Assembly (NCBI GenBank): GCA_964615305.1
Contig: CAZTNA010000011.1
Location: 1 to 64,000 of the forward strand
Origin: Bog-950 sp964615305
GTDB taxonomy: Bacteria; Bacteroidota; Bacteroidia; Chitinophagales; LD1
DNA: 64,000 nucleotides
Direction of reading: 5' to 3'
In this document: in pieces, positions 32,801 to 41,502 of the stretch
How positions within the stretch are numbered: the stretch's first letter is position 1
How the letters are laid out: each line of letters opens with the position of its first letter
The notes under the pieces: generated by a model
Told to the model about the DNA's origin: nothing
Databases searched by the model: none
What the model saw: only the letters and a program-made list of their open reading frames with translations
Program-made: the position numbers and the translations under genes

Positions 32801-34955
32801 AGTAACGCAATTGCCAATCAATAGCAACCCACATTTTATTCTTATTGGAAGAACTAACCGCTACAGCTGTTGCCGGAAAAAAATTCCTGCATGCATCATC
32901 TAAGTACTTTAACTCGGAGAAACAACCTGTTGGATTATTACAGGTCATTTCAGTGGCACAGTTAGCATCAGGAGCCAATGTAAACTCATTCAACCTAAAC
33001 TTCAAAAGTTTCGCATCATTCCAAAATCCAAAAACATTTGAGGTGGTATACATAACACTAGGGTCTGATTTTGGAATGTTGAAATTCTTTATTGAGTGCA
33101 CCGAGGGGTAATTAGTGTTTTCTAATAAATCGTACCCCGTAGAATGACTTGCAGAATTCGTGAAATATATTTTTTGGGTAGCGCCTTGCAATGCAAAAAA
33201 CCAGTCGCCAAATTGGGGTAGCGGGTGCTGGTAAAGCTGACCAATCGCATACCCACAGCTATTAGTGTTATTTATAGTTGATTTTGTATTCGCAACAACA
33301 TCACGAACTTTCAACACACCATTGTAAGAGCCGTAGAACTTGGAATCCTGAGTTAAGTCCCACCATGCAGGAGCGTATCCATCACAATATTCCCCATCCT
33401 GCGTCCAAGTACTACCATCAAACCAGTCATAATTTGTATCTTGCTTGCCGATGGCAAGAAAGTTTTTCTTTGAAGGAGATGAAGACAAATCAGTTATGGT
33501 GCTAACGCTCAATCCTATATTAACTTCTTCTAATACCCCTGTAGCCTCAGTATACTTATATATACCGCCGTCGTTACCTATCAAGAGAAACGTTCCATTG
33601 GGCTCATACTTCAGTTCATGTATATCTGGATGACCTGAACTATAGTATTGTGTTATTGCATTCCAATTAGCGCCAGAGTTTGTACTTCTTAAAACTTGAG
33701 TTGAGCCAGCTACAACAGTGCTAAAATTAGATGGCCTAACATCTAATTTTAGCCTATCAATAGTAGGGATATGATTTGTTTCGCTCCATTGGTTATTGTC
33801 GCTAGCGATAGTTGACCAAGTTGTATTATTATGTAGGTACATTCCAAAGTGGCTAACATTTCGAGAAAAGGTGACACTGCCCGAAACTGTACCAGAATTG
33901 ACTTTGCTTAAAGTTATTACGTTTCCTAAGACGGATAATACAACGACATTATCTTCGATACCTGTCCCAGAAACATTCATACCACTAACCACACCGGTTG
34001 GGGTGGTTAGTGTTGTAATTGTATTTTGACCTGTAACACCATTAGCTGTGTAAGTGTACGCTTCTCTGTAAATGGCAAAAGCGGTACAATATATGTTGTC
34101 AATGGCGTTATTATTTGCTACTTTAAAATTCATATTGCGCTGTTGCACAGTAAAGGCGGCGGTTGGGAAAAAGTTATCGAAAGTTGTATTGGTTAAAATG
34201 CTAAAGGTGCCATTATTCCCACTTGATGTTGAACGGTAAACATTTTGACCAGAAGCATAAACAGTGTTTGGGTTGTTTGGGCTAAACTGAACTGCCCAAA
34301 TACCAGGAACTTCTGGATCTAGCCAATTAGAACTCCAATTAGGTTGCGGTTCATTTTCAGTTAAAACTAGCTGCCACGAGGCAGAGGCAGAGGTTGCATT
34401 TGTTGATTTATACAAGCCATCTGAGGTTGCAACAAAAACGATGTCGGGATTGGTAGGGTGGACTGCAATTTTGGTGATTAACTTTCTCTTGTGAAATGAA
34501 AATCCAGTACCCAATGTATTGAAGTTTGGGACCGGCGTGAAGGTATTACCTAAATCTGTTGACTTGTACAAACCGCAAGATGGTATATACGGATTGTGGG
34601 TATTAGAACTCCCAGTTGCTATATAAATGGTCGTGGTAGTGCCTATGTATGAAATAGTAATTTCATTTACACTGTTTGTTTCCAAATGCTGAACAGCATC
34701 AACAACTGACCAAGTACTACCTCCATTTGTCGATTTCCAAAGACCGCCATACGGAGAACCAGCGAGAATAAAATTTGTAGTAGGATAGTTAGGATGAAAG
34801 GCAATGCAATGTATTTGACCGGTGCCGTTTGCGTGACTAGCATTTGCATTGTAGGTTGAACTGCCGGTGGGACCTAGTGAGACAAATTGAGAACATAAAT
34901 GGGTTACTTGAATGATGAGAACCAAGGTTAATAGATAGTTTTTCATAGGATTCAT
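29874..34955 (-). CDS. Giant T9SS protein: sortilin-like propeller plus beta-helix
   Basis: A 1693-aa protein. After a signal peptide (near LCSQF) the first 830 residues hold VPS10/BNR-type blades (GLWKSTNGGSTW, GLYKSTDLGNTF, VLRSTNSGANW). A right-handed parallel beta-helix of stacked short turns (VVEKNARLLVTNAKITNSCG, then NNTF-type rungs such as ITNNTFTVPG and IRNNTFTGLRYGL) follows to about 1330. A helical acidic region (TELKDMLNTATAYNIEDVY...) precedes the C-terminal Por sorting tail (VSPNPVSRTLF... to CKFNVMH). The mixture suggests a surface glycan- or protein-binding adhesin, or a polysaccharide-active protein; no catalytic triad is evident. Two ATGs (M1 and M4) are possible starts. Confidence 0.85.
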   Translation of the reverse strand: MNPMKNYLLTLVLIIQVTHLCSQFVSLGPTGSSTYNANASHANGTGQIHCIAFHPNYPTTNFILAGSPYGGLWKSTNGGSTWSVVDAVQHLETNSVNEITISYIGTTTTIYIATGSSNTHNPYIPSCGLYKSTDLGNTFTPVPNFNTLGTGFSFHKRKLITKIAVHPTNPDIVFVATSDGLYKSTNATSASASWQLVLTENEPQPNWSSNWLDPEVPGIWAVQFSPNNPNTVYASGQNVYRSTSSGNNGTFSILTNTTFDNFFPTAAFTVQQRNMNFKVANNNAIDNIYCTAFAIYREAYTYTANGVTGQNTITTLTTPTGVVSGMNVSGTGIEDNVVVLSVLGNVITLSKVNSGTVSGSVTFSRNVSHFGMYLHNNTTWSTIASDNNQWSETNHIPTIDRLKLDVRPSNFSTVVAGSTQVLRSTNSGANWNAITQYYSSGHPDIHELKYEPNGTFLLIGNDGGIYKYTEATGVLEEVNIGLSVSTITDLSSSPSKKNFLAIGKQDTNYDWFDGSTWTQDGEYCDGYAPAWWDLTQDSKFYGSYNGVLKVRDVVANTKSTINNTNSCGYAIGQLYQHPLPQFGDWFFALQGATQKIYFTNSASHSTGYDLLENTNYPSVHSIKNFNIPKSDPSVMYTTSNVFGFWNDAKLLKFRLNEFTLAPDANCATEMTCNNPTGCFSELKYLDDACRNFFPATAVAVSSSNKNKMWVAIDWQLRYLTASQYPVSCGTTHYKIRKTTNGGANPTDWVADDAGLPDYGITSLVYVDGSNDAMFCATANGRIFYKNAALSLWQEVDVNFPRTPISKLEINYCTRRLYVATFGRGVFYLDLNAYVPHTAQSLDITSNTTWNSGYYDIGSNVIVKSGNTLTINGTTNGTIVNMCKNCKIVVEKNARLLVTNAKITNSCGELWAGIEVLGDNTQAQIAIDLLESSPYTNIQGACVIRTSTLEFMDYGLKLGKHVWPGNYNDAGGQLITDGSLFKNNVRSISTTAYTPPTDPANPLGAYKSKIKDTDFDNTTINLFKHVILSGVRGFSIEGCTFDNHVPVTTQPYSNRGYGIHALQGEFIALTNVQSLRKNNFKNLTYGIRIDVGGLSFPPGNTIGTKINDAVFTNNKYGIYMASGTYARITNNTFTVPGLDDCINGGGGGDCKSYGLYLAASTAYKVQENTFNISGYTMSFAKTYGVLVNNAAANDEKIRNNTFTGLRYGLIAVGVNSNQPSLNGLEFRCNTLNQSKAYDTWVTEDGTTQGSMKLNQGSCANTQSPANNLFFQQSATVPTFQLARNANTLSYTYYSLTNSSNNSFYPARTQTTNTIAVTACGFNYSNFPAICPDESDGGDYSPLLINQWNGQMMAMKSNIDGGNTTELKDMLNTATAYNIEDVYQALKEKEAISDEIMEKAIESPVAEYGLEELKELIIKNSGLEEKHIDVLVEAELPFSVTDIAEMEAAQNKISPENEIKQAIAVREEAMNERMLEWSQTYLEKGDADSAVLMLKIFENQSTLNHLAAISLRSGKISEAKAALQKLGDANMVDFVTILEEMKAQGKDWKQADETVKNELWKIYAKGGRAAIYSSSVLAEVADTVLLPYIPDEESVSFKTESVPVNKWKLMKTVNNTAFSVSPNPVSRTLFVSFQSKEAKSVNVVVSDISGNVVYTHDLRQDKSEIDVSTWQNGVYVIRGVDDLGQKYFCKFNVMH

Positions 34956-34961
34956 TCTTAG

Positions 34962-34975
34962 ATTAGTGAACTAAT
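34962..34975. promoter_or_regulatory. Perfect palindrome upstream of the giant T9SS gene
   Basis: ATTAGT-GA-ACTAAT is a perfect 14-bp inverted repeat just 7 bp before the start codon of the 1693-aa gene. A second, looser repeat (AATAGA...TCTATT, about 34974-34996) overlaps it. This could be an operator or an mRNA hairpin; no regulator is identified. Confidence 0.3.
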
Positions 34976-35132
34976 AGATTTAAAATTAGTCTATTATGTA
35001 TTACCAAGCAAGAGAACCTAATAAAAATCATGGATTATTTTAATCTAAAAATTTTAGTGGCAGGTCTAATTTTTACAATTATTGACCAGTTAACAAGAGT
35101 AAAAAGAGAACCTTTATGGGTCCTCTATGGTA

Positions 35133-35546
35133 TTACATATTTTCTAATATCTTATTCAGTTTTTCCATATTTTCAAGCTTAGGCGCATATTCATCCGCCT
35201 CCCAGCTAACCATAGTGTATTCTGTAACGCCAAAGATATCGCCTAGTTGCTTTAGGGTATAGCCGTGTTTGAAACGGTAGGCCCGTATCCTTTGCCCTAG
35301 GGTTTCTGTTTTGAAGTTATAGGGGTCGTAACCTAGGAAGCGAATGATTGTTCCTGCATTTAAATCTCGTGGGTTTGCTCTCCCGCTTTCCCATTTGCAG
35401 AGAGAACCAACACATACCTGGAGTTCGTTGCTTGCATCATCTAATGTTAGGTTCCGTTCAAGCCGCCGTTTTCGTATATGCAGGCCGATAGGTGTACTCT
35501 CGTCTAACTCTATGATTTCCTGTGGAATACGTGCTACCACTGTCAT
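35133..35546 (-). CDS. Tandem XRE-type HTH regulator
   Basis: Started at the ATG at 35546, this is a 137-aa DNA-binding protein. It carries two consecutive Cro/C1-type helix-turn-helix domains: one with LTLDDASNELQVCVGSLCKWESGRANP, the other with YTLKQLGDIFGVTEYTMVSWEADEYAP. The tandem pair could bind two adjacent sites. A longer reading with five extra residues comes from sequence shared with the remnant at 23132 and is less likely. It follows a broken exonuclease gene, and the family appears at least twice in the window, suggesting regulators carried with mobile or cargo DNA. The target is unknown. Confidence 0.8.
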   Translation of the reverse strand: MTVVARIPQEIIELDESTPIGLHIRKRRLERNLTLDDASNELQVCVGSLCKWESGRANPRDLNAGTIIRFLGYDPYNFKTETLGQRIRAYRFKHGYTLKQLGDIFGVTEYTMVSWEADEYAPKLENMEKLNKILENM

Positions 35547-35571
35547 TTTCCAAAAAGGCAACGCAACGACA

Positions 35572-35780
35572 CAGTTGCATGGTATCTATATCCTGCACCT
35601 CCCAGGGGCGCTTGCCACCTATGTTCAGTAGGTCGGGCAGGGGCAGCCATTGTATAAGCAACCGGCGGCAGATATATGGCAGATCGAACTCGCGGATGTT
35701 GTGCCCGCAGAAATGGTAGCGCTGCGGGTTAAAGTTCTTCGTTATCATATTCCAAAATGGGAACGCAGGGATGAGGATTC
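35572..35780 (-). pseudogene. Fragment of a 3'-5' exonuclease gene
   Basis: On the minus strand the string FCGHNIREFDLPYICRRLL, then LPDLLNIGGKRPWEVQDIDTMQL, matches PolB-like DEDD 3'-5' exonucleases around their Exo II (HN-x2-EFD) motif. The upstream part is missing (in-frame stop before ILIPAFPFW). Downstream the frame runs straight into the leader of the XRE gene after DTMQL, so the C-terminal half is also gone. This is an internal gene fragment of about 65 codons and not a functional enzyme. Confidence 0.65.
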
Positions 35781-35894
35781 AGTCACTCTAAGTAGCATGA
35801 ACAAAGATGTGCTCTTAATTTATTTTACGTTCCTGAATGGAATTAATCAATTGAATATCACTCCAAAGGTTCGATAACTCGATGCTTGAGGCTA

Positions 35895-37061
35895 CTACTC
35901 CTCCTCTTCAAAATCAGCTGAATCGTTTTTCAGCCCGTATAAAATGTCGAAAACCGGCTGCACTCTATATACAGAACGATTGTATTTGTTAGAAAGAATA
36001 ATAACTGCAGTAGTGTCGTTTGTGTTACGGTAAAAAACTGTGTTGTTGCCGTGCCACCATCCATTGTGATAAACCAAATAACTGCTATCCGGTTGTTGTA
36101 AAAGCCGCCAACCATAACCATAATTTCTTTTTCCCGGCTTTTCGAAACTTCGAGGCGTATAAGCCTCTTCCATCATTTGCTGGGATAGTAACTTTCCGTC
36201 ATAAAAAGCCATATCCCATTTAAACATATCGCCCACTGTGCTGTAAACACCTTTATCTCCCACCACTCCATCGAAACAATCGTTGTGTTGTATTTGCCAT
36301 TTTGAATTGTAACTGGTGGTAATTTTTCTGTCGGCTGAGTCAGTGACATCAAACACAAAACTGTGGCGCATATTCAATGGTGCAAAAAACGTTTGCTGCA
36401 TAAATTGCTGAAATTTTTTGCCGGTAGTTCTTTCTATTATAGAAGCAAGAAGTAGATAGTTTGTATTACAGTACTCAAATTTCTTATCGGGTTGTGCGTA
36501 TGTAGCGGGCTTTTCGCGCTGCATAATTTCTACTACCTGTTCATTTGACAAGTATTCATTTGCCTTGCATTTACCCGAGCAGAAATAAATGTAGTTGGGT
36601 AAACCAGAACGGTGACACAACAAATCTTTTACGCGAACGTTTTTGTATGGTAGTAATGGAAAAAACTTTTGCAGGGTATCGTCCAACGAAAACATGCCAT
36701 GCTCTACACACCACAAAACAGCCGTAGCCGTAAACGTTTTTGAAACCGATGCTAATTGAAAAGCGTTGGTGTCAGTCATTAAGTGCCGGCTATTGTAATC
36801 GCAATAGCCAAAACAATTTTGATAAAGCAATTTTCCATTTTTAGAAATCAACACACTGCCGCTAAAACCGTTCTGCAAATTGCGGTTTGTAAAAAATGTG
36901 TCGAGGGAGAAATGAATTTGAGAATCTAAAGAGGAAGCAGACGGCAAGGCATTTTCTGCAAGTTGGCGGCTTACTTTTTTGGCCGTTTGTTTTTGTGTAA
37001 AGAAGAAAAAAGCTCCTCCGGCTATAAGCAATAACAAAGCAACACCCCCCCATTTTTTCAT
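35895..37061 (-). CDS. Serine hydrolase, class C beta-lactamase fold
   Basis: A 388-aa exported or membrane-anchored protein (N-terminal hydrophobic helix 6-22). It is of the beta-lactamase/penicillin-binding-protein type: catalytic SVSK (S105-K108), YCNTN as the second Tyr-x-Asn motif, and HNGWWHG in place of the usual KTG. Such proteins are D-Ala-D-Ala peptidases or esterases acting in the periplasm. It lies 50 bp downstream of a paralogue (37112-38344) on the same strand and shares long blocks with it (FEYCNTNYLLLASI, VVGDKGVYSTVGDM), so it arose by tandem duplication. Confidence 0.88.
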   Translation of the reverse strand: MKKWGGVALLLLIAGGAFFFFTQKQTAKKVSRQLAENALPSASSLDSQIHFSLDTFFTNRNLQNGFSGSVLISKNGKLLYQNCFGYCDYNSRHLMTDTNAFQLASVSKTFTATAVLWCVEHGMFSLDDTLQKFFPLLPYKNVRVKDLLCHRSGLPNYIYFCSGKCKANEYLSNEQVVEIMQREKPATYAQPDKKFEYCNTNYLLLASIIERTTGKKFQQFMQQTFFAPLNMRHSFVFDVTDSADRKITTSYNSKWQIQHNDCFDGVVGDKGVYSTVGDMFKWDMAFYDGKLLSQQMMEEAYTPRSFEKPGKRNYGYGWRLLQQPDSSYLVYHNGWWHGNNTVFYRNTNDTTAVIILSNKYNRSVYRVQPVFDILYGLKNDSADFEEEE

Positions 37062-37111
37062 GAGTGGAAAATAAAAATGAAGTTTAAAGAGGAAAGATGT
37101 ACAGATAGACT

Positions 37112-38344
37112 CTATTGCACTTCTGCTTCAGCAACAGCTTCCAGGTTTTTCATTTGGCCGAGAGCGTTCCAAACCGGCTGTGTCCAATAGTTGGCATGGT
37201 TTGACTTGTTGCCCAACACAATAATTGTAAATCCGTTTTGCAAGTCGCGGGCAAACACGTTGTTGCTGCCGTGCCAAAAACCATTGTGATAAACCAAATA
37301 GTTTTTATCCGCTTGTTTTGATAAGCGCCATCCGTAGCCGTAATTTTTTGTTCTGTCTTTAGAAAACGAATAGCGGTCATTACTTTGTGGCTTATACGCT
37401 TCACGCAAAGTTTCATCACTTAAAAGCAGGCCTGTACGCAGAGCATTATCCCATTTCAACATGTCTTCTACCGATGAATATATTCCTTTGTCGCCCACCA
37501 CACCATCTGCTGCACAATCTTTCCAGATTCTGCCACGCGAATCGTAACTGATAGTGCAACAAGTAGCACCATCTTCCGGAGCAAATACATAAGTGCTGCT
37601 CATGCCTAGAGGAGAAAACACAATATCATGCATAAATTTTTTGAAACTCATGCCTGTTACATTCTCAACAATAGAAGCCAGTAAAGCATAGTTGGTGTTG
37701 CAATAGATAAACATGTGGTTGGGCTTGCAACGCACCGCAGGTTTCTTGGCTATCAGATAATCTACCAACTGCTGATTGCTGATATATGCCTCCGTAGTTC
37801 CATACACTTCCTTCGGAAAGTACGTGTAATCCGGCAAGCCGGTACGGTGACTCAAAAGCAAACGAACGGTAATTCCTTTATAAGGAAACTCCGGAAAAAA
37901 TTTCTGTATTGAATCATCTAATGATAAAAAGCCCTGCTCGGCTAAAAGCAATATAGCTGTTGAGGTAAACGTTTTTGAAACAGATGCTAATTGAATAGAT
38001 GACTGTGTAGTAAGCGTATCTTTAAATGTTAAGTTGCCATAACCAAACGCTGCCGAGTAAATGGGCTTACCATCTTTAGCTACCATAACACAGCCATTAA
38101 ATCTATCGTTTTTTACCCGTTTTTTATAAAACGAATCTATTTGAGAAGCTACGCGCTGACTGAAAATTTCTTCAATAGTTAATGGAATTATCTGCTGCTC
38201 ACAATTCTCTATTTCAGGATTGGTTACTGCATAAGCTACGGGCATGCCGGCAAGAAGAAAGCATAAAAGCCTAAGCAGGGGTACAATGCGCTTGTAAAAA
38301 TTCACGAGGGTAAAGTTTTTCGATTCTTGTTTGTTCTGCACCAT
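37112..38344 (-). CDS. Serine hydrolase, class C beta-lactamase fold
   Basis: A 410-aa paralogue of the gene downstream. An N-terminal hydrophobic segment (22-40, ending PVAYAV) anchors or exports it. The catalytic SVSK is S121-K124, the second motif is YCNTN, and HNGFWHG replaces KTG. It probably hydrolyses peptidoglycan peptides or esters in the periplasm. It is first of the tandem pair and diverges in its start region, with an extra charged leader (MVQNKQESKN) that may not be translated if an internal start is used. Confidence 0.88.
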   Translation of the reverse strand: MVQNKQESKNFTLVNFYKRIVPLLRLLCFLLAGMPVAYAVTNPEIENCEQQIIPLTIEEIFSQRVASQIDSFYKKRVKNDRFNGCVMVAKDGKPIYSAAFGYGNLTFKDTLTTQSSIQLASVSKTFTSTAILLLAEQGFLSLDDSIQKFFPEFPYKGITVRLLLSHRTGLPDYTYFPKEVYGTTEAYISNQQLVDYLIAKKPAVRCKPNHMFIYCNTNYALLASIVENVTGMSFKKFMHDIVFSPLGMSSTYVFAPEDGATCCTISYDSRGRIWKDCAADGVVGDKGIYSSVEDMLKWDNALRTGLLLSDETLREAYKPQSNDRYSFSKDRTKNYGYGWRLSKQADKNYLVYHNGFWHGSNNVFARDLQNGFTIIVLGNKSNHANYWTQPVWNALGQMKNLEAVAEAEVQ

Positions 38345-38395
38345 TTTACTGAAAAAGCGAATATATGTTTCACTTTAAGCGATGCAATACCCCAA

Positions 38396-39049
38396 TTAAG
38401 TTTTAATGGTTAATGGGATACTATTATAGACAGCGAAAAAATGCGTAACCGTACCCGCCAAAACAAAGACGTGCCACACAGCATGGTGATAGCTCAGCTT
38501 TTTCCAGAGATAAAAAACAACACCTATTGAATAAAACAGTCCGCTAACGAGTATAAACGTAATTATCTGAGTGGGCATGTTGGCTAATAGCGGCTTTATA
38601 ATGAACACCGCCATCCAACCCAAAAGCAGATATATAATCACCTCGAGGATTTCATACTTTCCGGTAAAGAAAATTTTGAGAATGCTGCCCAGCAAAATTA
38701 TTCCCCACATGGCGCTCAAAAAAACAGTTGCTGTTGAAGCACTTGTGTATTTAACAACCAGCGGAGTATAGCTGCCGCCTATCATCACAAAAATGCTGAT
38801 GTGATCCCAAATCCGGAGTTTCTTTTTAAGTGGTGTGCCGAGTTTAACGGTATGGTAAATAGTAGAAGCGCTATAAACCATTAACATGGCAAAACAAAAA
38901 ACCGATACTCCAAAAATGTTGGAGGCCGTACTTCTTTCCGCTGCGCAGTAAATGAGAATTGGAATTGAAACAAGGGCAAACACAATACCTACTGCATGTG
39001 TAAGTGCATTAATCTTTTCTTCTTCTATGGTTTGTTCGCGTCTGTTCAT
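38396..39049 (-). CDS. Haemolysin III family membrane protein
   Basis: A 217-aa protein with about seven membrane helices of the HlyIII/PAQR type. Its opening EEEKINALTHAVGIVFAL, the YSASTIYH segment and the final HAVWHVFVLAGTVTHFFAVY are characteristic and supply the His and Ser residues of the predicted zinc-hydrolase core. It is widespread and its physiological role in bacteria is unclear. It is read toward the serine-hydrolase genes, 51 bp from the upstream one, and diverges from the YifB gene. Confidence 0.9.
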   Translation of the reverse strand: MNRREQTIEEEKINALTHAVGIVFALVSIPILIYCAAERSTASNIFGVSVFCFAMLMVYSASTIYHTVKLGTPLKKKLRIWDHISIFVMIGGSYTPLVVKYTSASTATVFLSAMWGIILLGSILKIFFTGKYEILEVIIYLLLGWMAVFIIKPLLANMPTQIITFILVSGLFYSIGVVFYLWKKLSYHHAVWHVFVLAGTVTHFFAVYNSIPLTIKT

Positions 39050-39137
39050 TATTTATACGGGCGTGAAAATGTTCAATTCATTTTTATAACGCAAAAAGCA
39101 GTACATTGTTTTTATATTGATTCGAAATAAAATTTTT

Positions 39138-40685
39138 ATGCTGGTAAAAACTTTTGGCAGTGCGGTGTATGGTGTAGATGCTGCCACTATTACAATTGAA
39201 GTAAATGTAGCTGGTGAAGGCAAATTGAATTATGTCGTAGTTGGACTTCCCGACAATGCTATTAAAGAAGGATTGGCTCGAATGGAAACCGCCCTGAAAC
39301 AAAGCAAATACAGAATGCCGCGTGCACGGTTAGTTATTAATCTTTCACCGGCTGACATTAAAAAAGAAGGTACTGCCTACGATCTGCCAATGACCATTGG
39401 TGTAATGGCGGCATCGAACCAAATTGCAAAACATGACAAGCTGAAAGACTATATTATAATGGGTGAGCTGTCATTAGATGGAAGTATTCTTCCTATTAAA
39501 GGTGCTTTACCTATTGCCATACAAGCCAGAAAAGAAAAGTTTAAGGGCATTATTCTGCCTAAGCAAAATGCGCGCGAAGCCGCCATTGTAAATAACCTGG
39601 TAATAATTGGTGCCGAAACGTTAACTGAGGTGGTAGAGTTTTTAGAAGACAAAATTTCAATAGCGCCTACTGTTGTAAACACACGCGATGAATTTGAAAA
39701 CAATGTTCAGCACATTGATTTCGATTTTGCTGATGTAAAAGGTCAGGAAAACATTAAACGGGCATTAGAAATTGCTGCTGCGGGTGGGCACAATGTTATT
39801 TTGATAGGTCCACCGGGAGCCGGAAAAACTATGCTGGCCAAAAGATTTTCAACCATTTTACCGCCACTTAATTTAAACGAAGCTCTTGAAACAACTAAAA
39901 TTTATTCAGTAGCCGGTAAGCTTTCAAAAAATTCATCTCTAATCTATCAGCGGCCCTTCCGCTCTCCACACCATACAGTAAGCGATGTGGCTTTAGTTGG
40001 TGGGGGCAGCAACCCGCACCCGGGTGAAATTTCGTTAGCACACAATGGTGTGCTTTTTTTAGATGAACTGCCTGAGTTTAAACGCACGGTACTAGAAGTA
40101 ATGCGACAGCCAATGGAAGACAGAAGCGTAACAATTTCGCGATCTAAGTTTACGGTTTCGTATCCTTCATCATTTATGCTTATTGCTTCTATGAATCCTT
40201 GCCCGTGCGGATATTACAATCACCCAACCAAAGAGTGTGTTTGTGCCCCGGGTGTTGTTCAAAAATATTTGAATAAAATTTCAGGGCCGCTGATGGATAG
40301 AATTGATTTGCACGTAGAGGTAACTCCGGTTGACTACAGTGAACTTTCAAGCGAAAGAAAATCGGAAAAAAGCGAATTGATTCGTGAAAGAGTTATTAGA
40401 GCCAGAGAAATACAAGTGAAGCGCTTCGAGACAAAAAAGAATCTACATTGCAATGCACAAATGGAAGCACAAACGGTACAGGAAATTTGCATTATAAGCG
40501 AAGCCGGAAAAAATTTGTTGGGACGTGCTATGCAAAAACTAAACTTAAGCGCACGTGCTTACGACCGTATAATAAAAGTTAGCCGCACCATTGCCGACTT
40601 GGCCGGTAGTGATGAAATAAAAAACGAACACCTGGCTGAAGCCATTCAGTTCAGAAGTTTAGATAGAGAAGACTGGGCAGTATAA
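39138..40685 (+). CDS. YifB/ComM family AAA+ ATPase
   Basis: A magnesium-chelatase-like ATPase of 515 aa when started at ATG 39138, where the conserved opening MLVKTFGSAVYGVDA begins; an upstream in-frame TTG would add seven poor residues. The N-terminal Lon-like domain (to about 180) is followed by the AAA+ core with ILIGPPGAGKTML as Walker A and NGVLFLDELPEF as Walker B. CPCGYYNH is the typical zinc-like Cys pair, and the C-terminal helical lid ends SLDREDW. Relatives such as ComM act as helicases promoting branch migration during natural transformation. Confidence 0.92.
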   Translation: MLVKTFGSAVYGVDAATITIEVNVAGEGKLNYVVVGLPDNAIKEGLARMETALKQSKYRMPRARLVINLSPADIKKEGTAYDLPMTIGVMAASNQIAKHDKLKDYIIMGELSLDGSILPIKGALPIAIQARKEKFKGIILPKQNAREAAIVNNLVIIGAETLTEVVEFLEDKISIAPTVVNTRDEFENNVQHIDFDFADVKGQENIKRALEIAAAGGHNVILIGPPGAGKTMLAKRFSTILPPLNLNEALETTKIYSVAGKLSKNSSLIYQRPFRSPHHTVSDVALVGGGSNPHPGEISLAHNGVLFLDELPEFKRTVLEVMRQPMEDRSVTISRSKFTVSYPSSFMLIASMNPCPCGYYNHPTKECVCAPGVVQKYLNKISGPLMDRIDLHVEVTPVDYSELSSERKSEKSELIRERVIRAREIQVKRFETKKNLHCNAQMEAQTVQEICIISEAGKNLLGRAMQKLNLSARAYDRIIKVSRTIADLAGSDEIKNEHLAEAIQFRSLDREDWAV

Positions 40686-40698
40686 TTTTGTTTCCACA

Positions 40699-41394
40699 CT
40701 AAGGCACAACCTGTACTGTGCGGTTAAGTGCACGGTACTTTGACCTTATTCTTCCGCCTTCAGGTGTTCCTTCTGCTACAATTACATCGGTGCTTCTATC
40801 CATGTAGCAAACTGCCGGCCCCACGGGCACACCAGATAATTGACCGGTACCCATCACCAGGTTAGTTGCTCCATCACCATCTTGCAAATAAAGTGCGTCT
40901 TGCCCCCAGGTCCAGCTACCCACAAACAAACCAACATACTGGTTAGATGAAAGGTGTGAGCCGGCCCAAGTAAACGTGTTTGCTATGCTTTTTACAATAG
41001 TGTCGAAGTCAGCAGCAAACGCAATGGTGTCGCAAAGCGGAATAGTGTTGGTAAATGTTTGGTTGTTCTGATTGGTGTAAACAAACGTGCCGCTTGTAAT
41101 TCTACCGGCAAACTCTTTAAAGTGACCAAAGAAAATTGCGTTGTAAGGCAATACTTCGTTATTGAATTTTACGTTGGCGCCTGAGTCAAGTTCAAGCAAA
41201 GTACCGGTAGCGCCTCCAAAACGAAACCGGGCAACCACCCAGCTTTTGTCTGTATTGCGGTCGTAGAACACTTCATAATCACTGTAAATTTTATTCTGGT
41301 TTACGTCTGACGAATTTTCTTTGGCACAAGCAGCCAATAATAAGCAAACAGCAAAAAGCTGCATTAAGCGTTTAAAATGCGTTCTGTTTTTCAT
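40699..41394 (-). CDS. Predicted lipoprotein
   Basis: A 231-aa protein with a lipoprotein signal, LLAACAKENS (lipidated C23), and a beta-rich mature domain (YEVFYDRNTDKSWVVARFRFGG, then GTLLELDSGANVKFNN). No characterised family is recognised. The beta-strand periodicity suggests a small envelope binding or scaffold protein. It converges on the YifB gene with a 13-bp gap and is probably transcribed alone. Confidence 0.75.
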   Translation of the reverse strand: MKNRTHFKRLMQLFAVCLLLAACAKENSSDVNQNKIYSDYEVFYDRNTDKSWVVARFRFGGATGTLLELDSGANVKFNNEVLPYNAIFFGHFKEFAGRITSGTFVYTNQNNQTFTNTIPLCDTIAFAADFDTIVKSIANTFTWAGSHLSSNQYVGLFVGSWTWGQDALYLQDGDGATNLVMGTGQLSGVPVGPAVCYMDRSTDVIVAEGTPEGGRIRSKYRALNRTVQVVP

Positions 41395-41502
41395 GATATT
41401 AGTTTGATGTGTAACGAATCTACAAGAAATTTTACGCTTAAAAAACTCTTAGCCCAAAACCGATTGCAGATCGGCTTCGTAATTTCATTTTAAAAATATT
41501 GT

